Shown: piece by piece, positions 36,534-44,797 of the stretch | How the letters are laid out: each line of letters opens with the position of its first letter | Numbering within the stretch: the stretch's first letter is position 1 | Assembly: GCF_003584015.1 (NCBI RefSeq) | Contig: NZ_QXFM01000095.1 | Location: 1-64,000, forward strand | DNA length: 64,000 bases | From: Aurantiacibacter xanthus | GTDB taxonomy: Bacteria > Pseudomonadota > Alphaproteobacteria > Sphingomonadales > Sphingomonadaceae | Reading direction: 5' to 3' | The notes under the pieces: generated by a model | The model's input: only the letters and a program-made list of their open reading frames with translations | Databases searched by the model: none | What the model was told of the DNA's origin: nothing | Translations under genes and position numbers: made by a program

Positions 36534-37724
36534 ATGCGCAAGGCCCTGTTGATCGCGCACCGGTGGACCGGGGTGATCGTCGCTCTGGCGGTGATCATCA
36601 CCGGGCTCACCGGGGCGATCATTCCCTATCAGGACCAGATCCGTTCGCTGGTGGCGGGCGAGGTATGGGACGCTGCGCCGCCCGAGCCGGGCGCGCGCGT
36701 CCTGTCCGGGCTGGAGCTGAAGCGCATCGTCGAGGCGGAAACGGGCGGCGAGGTTGGCTTTATCCAGCTCGTGCCCGCCTCGGATCATGCCCATTCGGTC
36801 TTCGTCAGCGCCCCAAGCGGCGAACCCCCGCTGCCGTTTCGGCAGTTCTTTCTCGACCCCTACACCGGCGAGATCCGCGCGCGGGTGAACTTCGCCGAGC
36901 TTGCAGACGGCCCGATCAATATCGCCCCGTTCCTCGTCTCGCTGCATTACAGCCTTGCCGCCGGACAGACCGGACGACTGCTGCTTGGTGTGGCGGCGCT
37001 GGCGTGGCTGCTGCTGTCGCTGGCGGGGCTGGTGCTGACTTTCCCGCGCAAGGGCCCGCGCAAGGGAAGCCCGACCTTCTGGCGCGACTGGGCGGGGGCA
37101 TGGCGCTTGCGGCGCAAGGGCGCGCGCAAGGTGCGCCTGTACGACTTTCATCGCGCGACCGGCCTGTGGCTGCTGCCGTTCACCGTGGTCTTCACCTGGT
37201 CGGCGGTCGCCTTCAACCTCGATGCGGTGCATCAGCCGGTGCAGGCGATGCTGGGCGGGAAGGGGCTGTTCGCGCCGGTCGACAATCCCGCCCCCGATCC
37301 GGGCGCGGCGATGTCTGCCGAGCAGGCCGAACAGGTCGGCGCGCGGCTGATGCGCGAGCAGGCCGAGGCGCGCGGCTTCACCATTCGCGGGCCCGAGGCG
37401 CTGAGCTTCCGGCCCTATGCCCATGTCATTGGCTACTACGCGCGCACCAGCCTCGATGGGCCGACCGGGAACGGTTCGACCGCGGTATGGTTCGATCAGG
37501 CTTCGGGGCGGCTCATCGCGTTCCGCCATCCCTATGGCGAGACCTCCGCCGATACTTTCGATAAGGTGCTGCGGCTGCTGCACACCGGCGAGATGTTCGG
37601 CGGGGTCTACAAGCTGGCGATCAGCCTGTTCGGCCTGCTGATTTCGGCGACGACCATTGCGGGCGTGGTGATGTGGTTGAAGAGCAAGCGGCGGCCTGCG
37701 CGCAGTCGGAGAGAGGTCCGGTGA
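36534..37724 (+). CDS. PepSY-associated membrane protein (PiuB-like)
   Basis: A 396-residue inner-membrane protein with four main helices. The first spans residues 13-33 (HRWTGVIVALAVIITGLTGA), two lie in the middle around residues 140-225, and the last is near 350-375. Between them are periplasmic PepSY-type segments, as in IGYYARTSLDG and FDQASGRLIAFRHPYGE. Paired histidines such as His11 and the HRATG pair fit haem-binding, and such proteins are often linked to siderophore or haem uptake, where a reductase role is proposed. It starts 17 bp after the receptor gene; the next gene overlaps its stop (TGATG). Confidence 0.85.
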   Translation: MRKALLIAHRWTGVIVALAVIITGLTGAIIPYQDQIRSLVAGEVWDAAPPEPGARVLSGLELKRIVEAETGGEVGFIQLVPASDHAHSVFVSAPSGEPPLPFRQFFLDPYTGEIRARVNFAELADGPINIAPFLVSLHYSLAAGQTGRLLLGVAALAWLLLSLAGLVLTFPRKGPRKGSPTFWRDWAGAWRLRRKGARKVRLYDFHRATGLWLLPFTVVFTWSAVAFNLDAVHQPVQAMLGGKGLFAPVDNPAPDPGAAMSAEQAEQVGARLMREQAEARGFTIRGPEALSFRPYAHVIGYYARTSLDGPTGNGSTAVWFDQASGRLIAFRHPYGETSADTFDKVLRLLHTGEMFGGVYKLAISLFGLLISATTIAGVVMWLKSKRRPARSRREVR

Positions 37725-38302
37725 TGCTTCCCTATACCATCCCGCTGATCTGGCTGCTCGCCCTGCTGGCGGCAGCGATCCATCTGCGCGACGGCGGGCG
37801 CACGGTTCGCTCGGCGCTGTGGGCAGCGGCAGGCTTTGCGCTGGTGCTGCCCGCTGCGCTGTGGCTCGCGCCGCAGCCGAACTGGATCGCGGTGCTGGTC
37901 ACGATCGGGGCGATGGCGCGCCTGATCGCCGGTGGCGGCAAACGAAGCGGGCCGTTGCTGGCGGGGATCAGCGCCGGACTGGCTGCCTCCCTTGTCGCGG
38001 CGGCAGGGATTGAGCCGTGGCCGGCAGCGATGGTGACCTTCGCTGCCTTGCTGGCGGCCTTCGGCTTGCAGTCCGGCTCAGCCAGGGCCAGCCCGCGTGA
38101 CGAGCATCTGCTGGTGGGCGTGGCCCTGATGCTGCCGGTGGTCGGCCTTTCGGGCGATCTCATATACGGCTGGCAAGCAGCTGGAATGCTGGGGGAAGGT
38201 GCCAAGGCTGCCGGTGCATTGGAGCCGCCGGTCTGGGCGCTGGCAATTGTGGGGCTGGCCATTGTGGCCGGACTGGTGAGAGGATTGTGGGCAAGCCGAT
38301 GA
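37724..38302 (+). CDS. Unrecognised multi-pass membrane protein of the chelatase operon
   Basis: A 192-residue protein with about six hydrophobic stretches (for example YTIPLIWLLALLAAAIHL, WAAAGFALVLPAALWLA and VWALAIVGLAIVAGLVRGLW). I do not recognise a family. It sits between the PepSY and ExbB-like genes, sharing a TGATG start with the former and an ATGA overlap with the latter, so it must be made with them. It could be an extra channel or scaffold component. Confidence 0.75.
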   Translation: MLPYTIPLIWLLALLAAAIHLRDGGRTVRSALWAAAGFALVLPAALWLAPQPNWIAVLVTIGAMARLIAGGGKRSGPLLAGISAGLAASLVAAAGIEPWPAAMVTFAALLAAFGLQSGSARASPRDEHLLVGVALMLPVVGLSGDLIYGWQAAGMLGEGAKAAGALEPPVWALAIVGLAIVAGLVRGLWASR

Positions 38303-38919
38303 ATTTTGGAGACGTGCTGGAACAGGGCCTGTTCGCCCTCGGTCAGGTGTTGCGCCTGCCGGTGTTCATCCTGCTGTGGATCTGCGTGGCGGCAACGCTG
38401 TTCTATGCGGCGAGCTATCTCGTGGTCGCCGTCAGGCGCCGCAAGCAGCGCGCCGGGTTCGATATCAAGCAGTGGCTGCAACAGGACCGGGTGCTCGATG
38501 CCGATCCCGCGCGCCGGGCCGAGCTTCCCGGCAGCCTGGGCGCGATGCTGGTCGATATTCAGGCGCTCGATGCCCATCAGGCATTGCACCATGGCGGGCT
38601 CGAAAACGTGGTCGCCGAATATGAGGAGAAGCTGCGCCACGGTCTCGACGGGCCGCGCGCGCTGGTGAAGATCGGGCCCAGCCTCGGCCTGATCGGCACG
38701 CTGATCCCGATGGGCACCTCGCTTGCGGCCATGGCGGGCGGCAACCTCGGCGCGATGGCGGGGCAGATGGTGGTGGCCTTCACCAGCACGATCATCGGAC
38801 TTGCCACCGGCACGGTCGCCTATGGCCTCGTGGCGCTGCGGCAGGGCTGGGTCAGCGCCTCGATCCGCGAGCAGCGCTATCTCGCCGAAGTCGCCGCCGC
38901 CGAGCTGGAGAACCGCTGA
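38299..38919 (+). CDS. MotA/TolQ/ExbB-like proton channel protein
   Basis: A 206-residue protein with the three-helix ExbB layout: a helix near residues 21-46, a cytoplasmic domain, then two helices at about 121-148 and 152-180. The channel signature is KIGPSLGLIGTLIPMGTSLA and the last helix is VVAFTSTIIGLATGTVAYGL, with the threonines that line the proton path in ExbB/TolQ. It overlaps the preceding gene (ATGA) and the next (TGATG). With the downstream ExbD-like protein it should form a proton-driven motor dedicated to the chelatase, not the general TonB system. Confidence 0.88.
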   Translation: MNFGDVLEQGLFALGQVLRLPVFILLWICVAATLFYAASYLVVAVRRRKQRAGFDIKQWLQQDRVLDADPARRAELPGSLGAMLVDIQALDAHQALHHGGLENVVAEYEEKLRHGLDGPRALVKIGPSLGLIGTLIPMGTSLAAMAGGNLGAMAGQMVVAFTSTIIGLATGTVAYGLVALRQGWVSASIREQRYLAEVAAAELENR

Positions 38920-39308
38920 TGGGCCGCTTCATCAAGCTTGCCGCCCCCGATGAGCCCGCCGAGGAAGATCCGCTGGCGGGCGTCGCCAACCTGTTCGACG
39001 CTTCGATCGTGTTCATCGTCGGGCTGATGATCACGTTGTTCTCGGTCTACAACATGGGCGATCTGATGAGCGGCGAGGGCACCGTCACCATGATCAAGAC
39101 CGACGCAAACGGGATGCAGGAGATCGTGGTCAAGGAAGGTGAGACGATCACCGCTTACAAAGTCACCGGCGAGGAAGGCTCGGGCGACGGCGAGCGGCTC
39201 GGCTCGGCCTACCGGCTCGCGAACGGCCAGATCATCTACGTGCCCGACGGCGAAACCCCTGAGGCGGAAAACCCCGAGACGGCGGCAGGCAGTGAGCAGG
39301 CTCCTTAA
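38919..39308 (+). CDS. DUF2149-type, ExbD-like membrane protein
   Basis: A 129-residue protein with a short cytoplasmic N-terminus, one helix at about residues 26-46 and a periplasmic domain of about 80 residues. Asp27 opens the helix (NLFDASIVFIVGLMITLF), exactly where ExbD, TolR and MotB keep their essential proton-carrying aspartate. I assign it to the DUF2149 group from memory of its pairing with ExbB- and CobN-like genes. The start shares a base with the ExbB-like stop, and the chelatase gene begins 17 bp before its end. Confidence 0.78.
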   Translation: MGRFIKLAAPDEPAEEDPLAGVANLFDASIVFIVGLMITLFSVYNMGDLMSGEGTVTMIKTDANGMQEIVVKEGETITAYKVTGEEGSGDGERLGSAYRLANGQIIYVPDGETPEAENPETAAGSEQAP

Positions 39309-42300
39309 GTCCTTCTTCCTGCTGTGGGCGCTGCTGGCCCTGCCCGCCGCGCTGGCCGCGCAGGACGAGCCGGAGGTGATCCGGCTCGGCTACCTGTTTT
39401 CGGATGGGCAGACACCGGGCACCGTCGCCGCGCTGCGCGCGCTGTTCGCGGAGCGGCCGGACCTCAGGGACCGGATCGAAGTGCGCATTCTCACCGAAAG
39501 CTCGTTTTCCGACACCGATGCCGCTGCCTTCCGGCAGAACGACGTGCTGGTGTTCGACGTCATGAACCAGCAGATGCTCGATCAGTTCGACGAGCAGAAC
39601 AAGGCCGACCTGCTGGCCGAAACGGGCCGCGTTCTCGGGGTGGGCGTGGGGCTTCAGGGCGAGGGGCACTACACCGAACTGGGCGTCGAATGGGATGCCC
39701 GCGCACGGGCCTACTGGGAGCATGGCGGGCTCTCGAACCAGCTCGGCCTGCTCAAGCTCGCCTTGCAGCGCGCGGGGGTCGAGGGGCTGGAGCTGCCCGA
39801 GCCGCAGCTCTCGCTCGATTTTGGCTACTACTATCCCGATGGCGGCACGGGCCGCGTGTTTGCCGACTGGGATGCCTTCCAGCAATGGCGGGCCGAGCAC
39901 GGCAAGCTGAAGCAAGGCGCGCCGCGGGTGGCGATCGGCTTCTTCAAGGCGAACTACTATTCCGGCGACATGGTGCTGATCGACGCGCTGATAGCCGAGG
40001 TCGAGGCGCGAGGGGCCGAGGCGGTGCCGATCTTCGGCTATCCCGGCGCCGTGGCCTTCCGCGAACTGCTCGGCACGGGTGACACTGCGCGCGCCGATGT
40101 CGGGCTGGGGCTGTCGTTCCAGTTCAACGATGCCGAGGCGGCAAAGCTGCTTGAAGAGGTCGGCATTCCGGTCATCAACCTCATCAGCCTCTATGGCCGC
40201 AGCGAGGAGGACTGGCGCAATTCGCCGACCGGGCTTTCGGCCTTCGAGGGCACCTTCAACCTCGCCTCGCCCGAGCTGGCAGGCACCGTTGCGCCCACGG
40301 TGGTGGGCACGAAGGAGCGGGTGAACGATCCGGCGACCGGGCTGACCTCGGTCGTCACCAGACCTATCGCCGAGCGGGTCGACATGGCGGTGCGCCGTGC
40401 GCTCAACTACGCCGACCTCTCCCGCACCGCCAATGCGGATAAGCGCCTGGCGATCATGTACTACAGCTACCCGCCGGGCCGGGCGGGCATCGCCGCAAGC
40501 TATCTCAACGTGGCGGAATCGCTTGAACGGATTATGCAGCGCCTGTCCGAGGAAGGCTACGACATCGGCGGCGAACCCCCGAGCGCCGAGGCGATCCTCG
40601 CCGACATCACCAGCCGCGCACGCAACGTGGGCAGCGATGCGCCGGGTGAACTGGCCGAGCTGATCGCGCTGGGCGGCGCGCAGCGGGTGCCGCTGGCGCA
40701 GTATCGGGCCTGGCTCGATGCGCTCGATCCGTCACTGCGCGAAAAGATGCTGGCCGACTGGGGCGATCCGGCCGACAGCATGCTGATGACCGAGCATCGC
40801 GGCGAGGAGGTCAACCTGATCGTCCCCGCGCTCGAATACGGCAATATCCGCCTGATGCCGCAGCCTTCGCGCGCCTGGGGCGAAGACCTCGAAATGCTCT
40901 ACCACGCGCAGAACCTCGCGCCGAGCCACCAGTATCTCGCCGCCTATGCCTGGGTGCGCGAGACATTCGATGCCCATGCTGTGGTCCATGTCGGCACCCA
41001 CGGCACGCTCGAATGGCTCGACGGGCGCGATGCGGGGCTTGGCCCCGACGATGCTCCCGATGCCATGATCGGCGATCTGCCCGACGCCTATATCTACAAC
41101 GTCGACGTGGTCGGCGAAGGGCTGGTCGCGCGGCGGCGCGGGATGGCGACGCTGGTCGATCACATGGTGCCGCCCTTCGTGCGCGGCGGCCTCACCGAAG
41201 ACCTCGCCCGCCTGAGCGAGCTGATGAACGACCACATCCAGAACGAGAGCAAGAACCCCGAACTGGCCGCGATCTACGCCCGGCAGGCGCGCGATCTGGC
41301 GGTGGAGCTGGGCATCGCCAAGGATCTCGATCTCGATCCGGCATCATCGTGGTCCGACGAGGAACTGCACCGGGTGGAGGATTACATGATCGCGCTGCGC
41401 GGCCAGATCATTCCCTATGGCCTCCACGCCTTCGGCCGCACCCCTGCGCCCGAGGCGGTGGACAGCACGGTGGAAGCGATCCTCAGCATCGACCGCTCGG
41501 CACTGCCCGAGGCGGTGAACCTGCTCGGCGAGGAGATGGAGCAGCGCATTCTCGCCTCGGGCCCGCGCGAGCTGGACGGGCTGATGCTGGCGCTTGGCGG
41601 GCGGTTCGTGCCCGCAGGCAAGGGCGGTGAGCCGGTGCGCAACCCCGACAGCTATCCCACCGGCGCGAACTTCTACGGCATCGACCCCGACAAGATCCCC
41701 AAGCCCGCCGCCTGGGAGATGGGCAGCACGCTCGCGCAGCAGATGCTTGACGATCACGTCGCGAAGCACGGACGCTACCCGGAGAAAATCTCGTTCGTGA
41801 TCTGGGGCGACGAGACAATGCGCCACGAGGGCGTGCTCGAAAGCCAGATCTTCTACATGCTGGGGACGCGGCCCGTGTGGGATGCGCGCGGGCGGGTGGT
41901 GGACGTGAAAGTGATCCCGCGCGAGGAGCTGGGCCGACCGCGCGTCGATATCGTGATCGCCTCGACCGCTTCGGGCCTGTTCGGCGGGCTGACCCGGCTG
42001 ATGGACAAGGCGGTGCAGGCGGTGCGCGTGCTCGACGAGCCCGACAACCAGATCCGCCAGCACTATATCGAGATCAAGCAGGCGCTGATCGCCAGCGGCG
42101 TGCCCGAGGCCGAGGCCGACCAGATGGCGGGCGTGCGTATCTTCGACGAGCCGCCCGGCACCTTCAACCTCAACACCTCCGACATCGTCGCCACCAGCGG
42201 ATCGTGGGACAGCGACGCCGGCTTCGCCAACGAATATATCCGCAAGATGGGCCACGCCTATGGCAACGGTTACTGGGGCCAGCCGATGCCCGATGTGTTT

Positions 42301-43419
42301 GCGCTGAACCTCTCGGGCACTGAGAAGGTCGTCCACTCGAACTCGACCATGCTCTATGGCACGCTCGATAACGACGACATGTATATGTACATGGGGGGGC
42401 TCTCCTCGGCGATCCGCAGCATCGACGGGGCCGACCCCGAACTGGTCATCACCGACACCCGCGATCCGGGCAATCCGGCGATGATCGGGCTTGAACAGTT
42501 CATTGGCCGCGAGTTCCGCTCGCGCTACGTCAACCCGAAGTGGATCGAGGGGATGCAGGCCGAGGGCTATGCCGGGGCCGGGGCGATGCGCGAATTCGTC
42601 GAATATCTGTGGGGCTGGGAGGCGACCACCACCGAAATCATTGACGATTCGATGTGGAACCAGACCTACGAAACCTATGTGCTCGACCGCCAGAACCTCG
42701 GCATGAAGCAGTGGTTCGACGCAAATTCGCCCTATGCCTATCAGGACATCACCGCACGAATGATCGAGACGATCCGCAAGGACTACTGGAACGCCGATGA
42801 GGAGACCCGCGCGACGCTGGTGCGCGAATATCTGGAGAACGTGGCCGAGCACGGGGTGAACTGCACGGCGGTGTCCTGCGGCAACGGGCGGATGCTCGAA
42901 TATGTCTATGCCGAGGCGGAGCGGACGGGCCTTCCGGCCGATCTGATCGCGCGCACCAAGGGGGCCTTCGAGACCGCCATGGGCCGCACGATCAGCGAGG
43001 CCGCCCGCGAGTTGGAGGCCTTTGTCGCCAGCAACGATGCGCGTGCCGAAGCCGAACGGGCCGAGCGGCGCGAACTGGTCTCGCGCCTGCCGTCCTCCAC
43101 GCGGCCGAACGACGCAGCGCGCGAGGCAAGGGGGGAAGGCACCGAGCCGGTGAGGGCACCCACGTCGCGCGCTGCATCGGGCGGGCCGACTGCCCCGCCT
43201 GCAACGGGCGATGCAGCCCCCGCCGGGCAACCTGCGCTGACCGGTCAACTCATGTCGGAGGAGATCACAAGGCGCGAAATTCCATTGCTGAAGGAGCCTG
43301 TGGTTGCGGCGATTTCGCTGCGTGATCTTGCCGGGGCTCTGGCGCTGTTCCTGATCGTGTTGCTTGGCTGGCAGTTCACCGATCGGCGGCGTGGCCGAGG
43401 CTCACTCGCTTCTGCCTGA
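39292..43419 (+). CDS. Periplasmic, membrane-anchored CobN/HmuS-family chelatase
   Basis: A 1375-residue CobN/BchH-family protein. Unlike cytoplasmic CobN, it starts with a signal peptide (SRLLKSFFLLWALLALPAAL, then AAQDE) and ends in one membrane helix (about residues 1343-1362) followed by a basic tail, so the catalytic part should face the periplasm. Family marks include VHVGTHGTLEWLDGRDAG (residues 565-582), YNVDVVGEG and PGTFNLNTSDIVATSGSW. GTG 39292 is chosen because it begins the signal peptide. There are no CobS/CobT or ChlI/ChlD partners; the ExbB/ExbD-like pair is encoded just before. Closest known role is HmuS, which removes iron from haem. Confidence 0.88.
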   Translation: MSRLLKSFFLLWALLALPAALAAQDEPEVIRLGYLFSDGQTPGTVAALRALFAERPDLRDRIEVRILTESSFSDTDAAAFRQNDVLVFDVMNQQMLDQFDEQNKADLLAETGRVLGVGVGLQGEGHYTELGVEWDARARAYWEHGGLSNQLGLLKLALQRAGVEGLELPEPQLSLDFGYYYPDGGTGRVFADWDAFQQWRAEHGKLKQGAPRVAIGFFKANYYSGDMVLIDALIAEVEARGAEAVPIFGYPGAVAFRELLGTGDTARADVGLGLSFQFNDAEAAKLLEEVGIPVINLISLYGRSEEDWRNSPTGLSAFEGTFNLASPELAGTVAPTVVGTKERVNDPATGLTSVVTRPIAERVDMAVRRALNYADLSRTANADKRLAIMYYSYPPGRAGIAASYLNVAESLERIMQRLSEEGYDIGGEPPSAEAILADITSRARNVGSDAPGELAELIALGGAQRVPLAQYRAWLDALDPSLREKMLADWGDPADSMLMTEHRGEEVNLIVPALEYGNIRLMPQPSRAWGEDLEMLYHAQNLAPSHQYLAAYAWVRETFDAHAVVHVGTHGTLEWLDGRDAGLGPDDAPDAMIGDLPDAYIYNVDVVGEGLVARRRGMATLVDHMVPPFVRGGLTEDLARLSELMNDHIQNESKNPELAAIYARQARDLAVELGIAKDLDLDPASSWSDEELHRVEDYMIALRGQIIPYGLHAFGRTPAPEAVDSTVEAILSIDRSALPEAVNLLGEEMEQRILASGPRELDGLMLALGGRFVPAGKGGEPVRNPDSYPTGANFYGIDPDKIPKPAAWEMGSTLAQQMLDDHVAKHGRYPEKISFVIWGDETMRHEGVLESQIFYMLGTRPVWDARGRVVDVKVIPREELGRPRVDIVIASTASGLFGGLTRLMDKAVQAVRVLDEPDNQIRQHYIEIKQALIASGVPEAEADQMAGVRIFDEPPGTFNLNTSDIVATSGSWDSDAGFANEYIRKMGHAYGNGYWGQPMPDVFALNLSGTEKVVHSNSTMLYGTLDNDDMYMYMGGLSSAIRSIDGADPELVITDTRDPGNPAMIGLEQFIGREFRSRYVNPKWIEGMQAEGYAGAGAMREFVEYLWGWEATTTEIIDDSMWNQTYETYVLDRQNLGMKQWFDANSPYAYQDITARMIETIRKDYWNADEETRATLVREYLENVAEHGVNCTAVSCGNGRMLEYVYAEAERTGLPADLIARTKGAFETAMGRTISEAARELEAFVASNDARAEAERAERRELVSRLPSSTRPNDAAREARGEGTEPVRAPTSRAASGGPTAPPATGDAAPAGQPALTGQLMSEEITRREIPLLKEPVVAAISLRDLAGALALFLIVLLGWQFTDRRRGRGSLASA

Positions 43420-44580
43420 TAGCGCGAAATGCGCGGTTGAACTGGTGACAGTGTCGTGGCCGCCACCTTCGGTCATCACGTAGTCGTTCCATGCGAGGAG
43501 AAACCCCTCGCGATAGGCGCGGATGGCGGGGACCGAGGAGTTTTCCGCGCTCTGGCTGAGGTTGCGCGGCGGCGAGAGCGGCTTGCCCTTGCTGTCGAAG
43601 GTCTGCAGGAAAATATCGCGCTGGCCGTTGTCATCGTCGCTCCAGGCAAGACCGAGCCTCGGGCCATTCCAGGTGAGATAGGCGCCGATGGACTGGGCTG
43701 GCCCATGGGTGATGCGTCGGGCCTCGCTTATCGGCGAAAGCTCGCCATCGCGCAGCGCGAACAGCTGGAGGTAGACTTCCTGATTGCCGTCGCGCTCATC
43801 GAACCAGGTCAGTGCAGCCGTGCCATCGGGCCCGAATTGCAGGTCGGGGTACAGCGAGGCGTGGCCATCGGGCGGCGTCAGCGTGATGGCTTTGGCGTCG
43901 TCGCCCTCGACCATGGCCAGCCGCGCTTCGTCGCTGCCGTCATCGAGCGCAGCATCGTAGATGACGAAGAACCGTTCGCCCAGCACCGCGGCATTGAGGT
44001 TCCACGTATCGTGATCGGCGCGGGCAATCTGCCGGGGCGCGCCAAGCGGGCGTCCATCGACGCCGAACCGTCGATGCATGACGCGCATCGCCCCCGTATC
44101 GTCCTGCGAGAGCCACGCGACATGCAGGGCTTCGCCCATGTGGCGCACCACCGGATTTTTCGCCTTGCCGCCATCCTGCAACGGGACGAGCCATTGCCGG
44201 GTGCCCGAAAGGTCAAGCCCGGCCAACCAGGCCTGAAGGCGTCCGCTCTCCCGGTCGCGGCCATACCAGGCGACCACCAGCCCGCCATCCACGGCGATCA
44301 GATCAGGCTCGTAGGCGTCAAATCCCGGTGGGCTGATCCGCCTTGGAGAGCCGTCGGGCCGACCAGCCGGATCGAGCGCCTGCAGGTAAATTGCGGCCTC
44401 GTCTCCGCGCCCGCCGTGCCAGGCGGCGAAGGCGGCGGGGTCGGCATTGGCAAGGCTCAGTTCGTGTGCGCGTGGCGCTGTTTCCTCACCTCCCTGACAG
44501 CTGGCGAGCAGGGCCAGAGCGCCGATGCTCGCCAGGGTTTGCGATGGGACGGCGAGCGTGAGGATAGTCCGCAATTGCAT
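43402..44580 (-). CDS. Predicted lipoprotein with beta-propeller-like repeats
   Basis: A 392-residue exported protein of unknown function. The N-terminus has a lipoprotein box LLASC (Cys28), so it should be lipid-anchored. The rest is built from repeated blade-like units of the type LVVAWYGRDRESGRLQAWL, LHVAWLSQDDTGAMRVMHRR, AALTWFDERDGNQEVYLQLF and LGLAWSDDDNGQRDIFLQTF, each about 45-55 residues, which suggests a six- or seven-bladed propeller. It overlaps the 3' end of the chelatase gene by 18 bp tail to tail. A link with that operon is not shown. Confidence 0.75.
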   Translation of the reverse strand: MQLRTILTLAVPSQTLASIGALALLASCQGGEETAPRAHELSLANADPAAFAAWHGGRGDEAAIYLQALDPAGRPDGSPRRISPPGFDAYEPDLIAVDGGLVVAWYGRDRESGRLQAWLAGLDLSGTRQWLVPLQDGGKAKNPVVRHMGEALHVAWLSQDDTGAMRVMHRRFGVDGRPLGAPRQIARADHDTWNLNAAVLGERFFVIYDAALDDGSDEARLAMVEGDDAKAITLTPPDGHASLYPDLQFGPDGTAALTWFDERDGNQEVYLQLFALRDGELSPISEARRITHGPAQSIGAYLTWNGPRLGLAWSDDDNGQRDIFLQTFDSKGKPLSPPRNLSQSAENSSVPAIRAYREGFLLAWNDYVMTEGGGHDTVTSSTAHFALSGRSE

Positions 44581-44689
44581 GGCCGGAAACTAGCCCAACG
44601 TGGGGTACAAGTCATGCAATCCCGCGTCAGGTGGCAGCGCGGGGATGCAGGCTGGTTTGACTGGTTTTGTCCCCACACCCTCGCTGAAC

Positions 44690-44733
44690 GAGTTGGAGGA
44701 CTTGAACCGCCGACACCCTTTGATGCTTTTCTA
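44690..44733 (-). other. Possible tRNA 3'-end fragment
   Basis: On the minus strand the sequence GGCGGTTCAAGTCCTCC resembles a tRNA T-arm (one stem mismatch). No matching 5' acceptor half or anticodon arm is found within 100 bp upstream. It could be a leftover of integration into a tRNA gene, or chance. Confidence 0.25.
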
Positions 44734-44797
44734 TAATAACGATGTCTGTACATATGATTCACCGCGATCGAAGGGCAAAACAAGGGGTGAGGATCGG

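Noticed and set aside
39292-43419. Cobaltochelatase CobN of cobalamin synthesis
   Set aside because: It has a signal peptide and C-terminal anchor, lies with a TonB receptor and ExbB/ExbD-like genes, and has no cobS, cobT or other cob genes nearby.
44600-44797. 66-residue N-terminal extension of the tannase-family protein
   Set aside because: It would precede the signal peptide and reads through a tRNA-like stretch; ATG 44798 has a good ribosome site.
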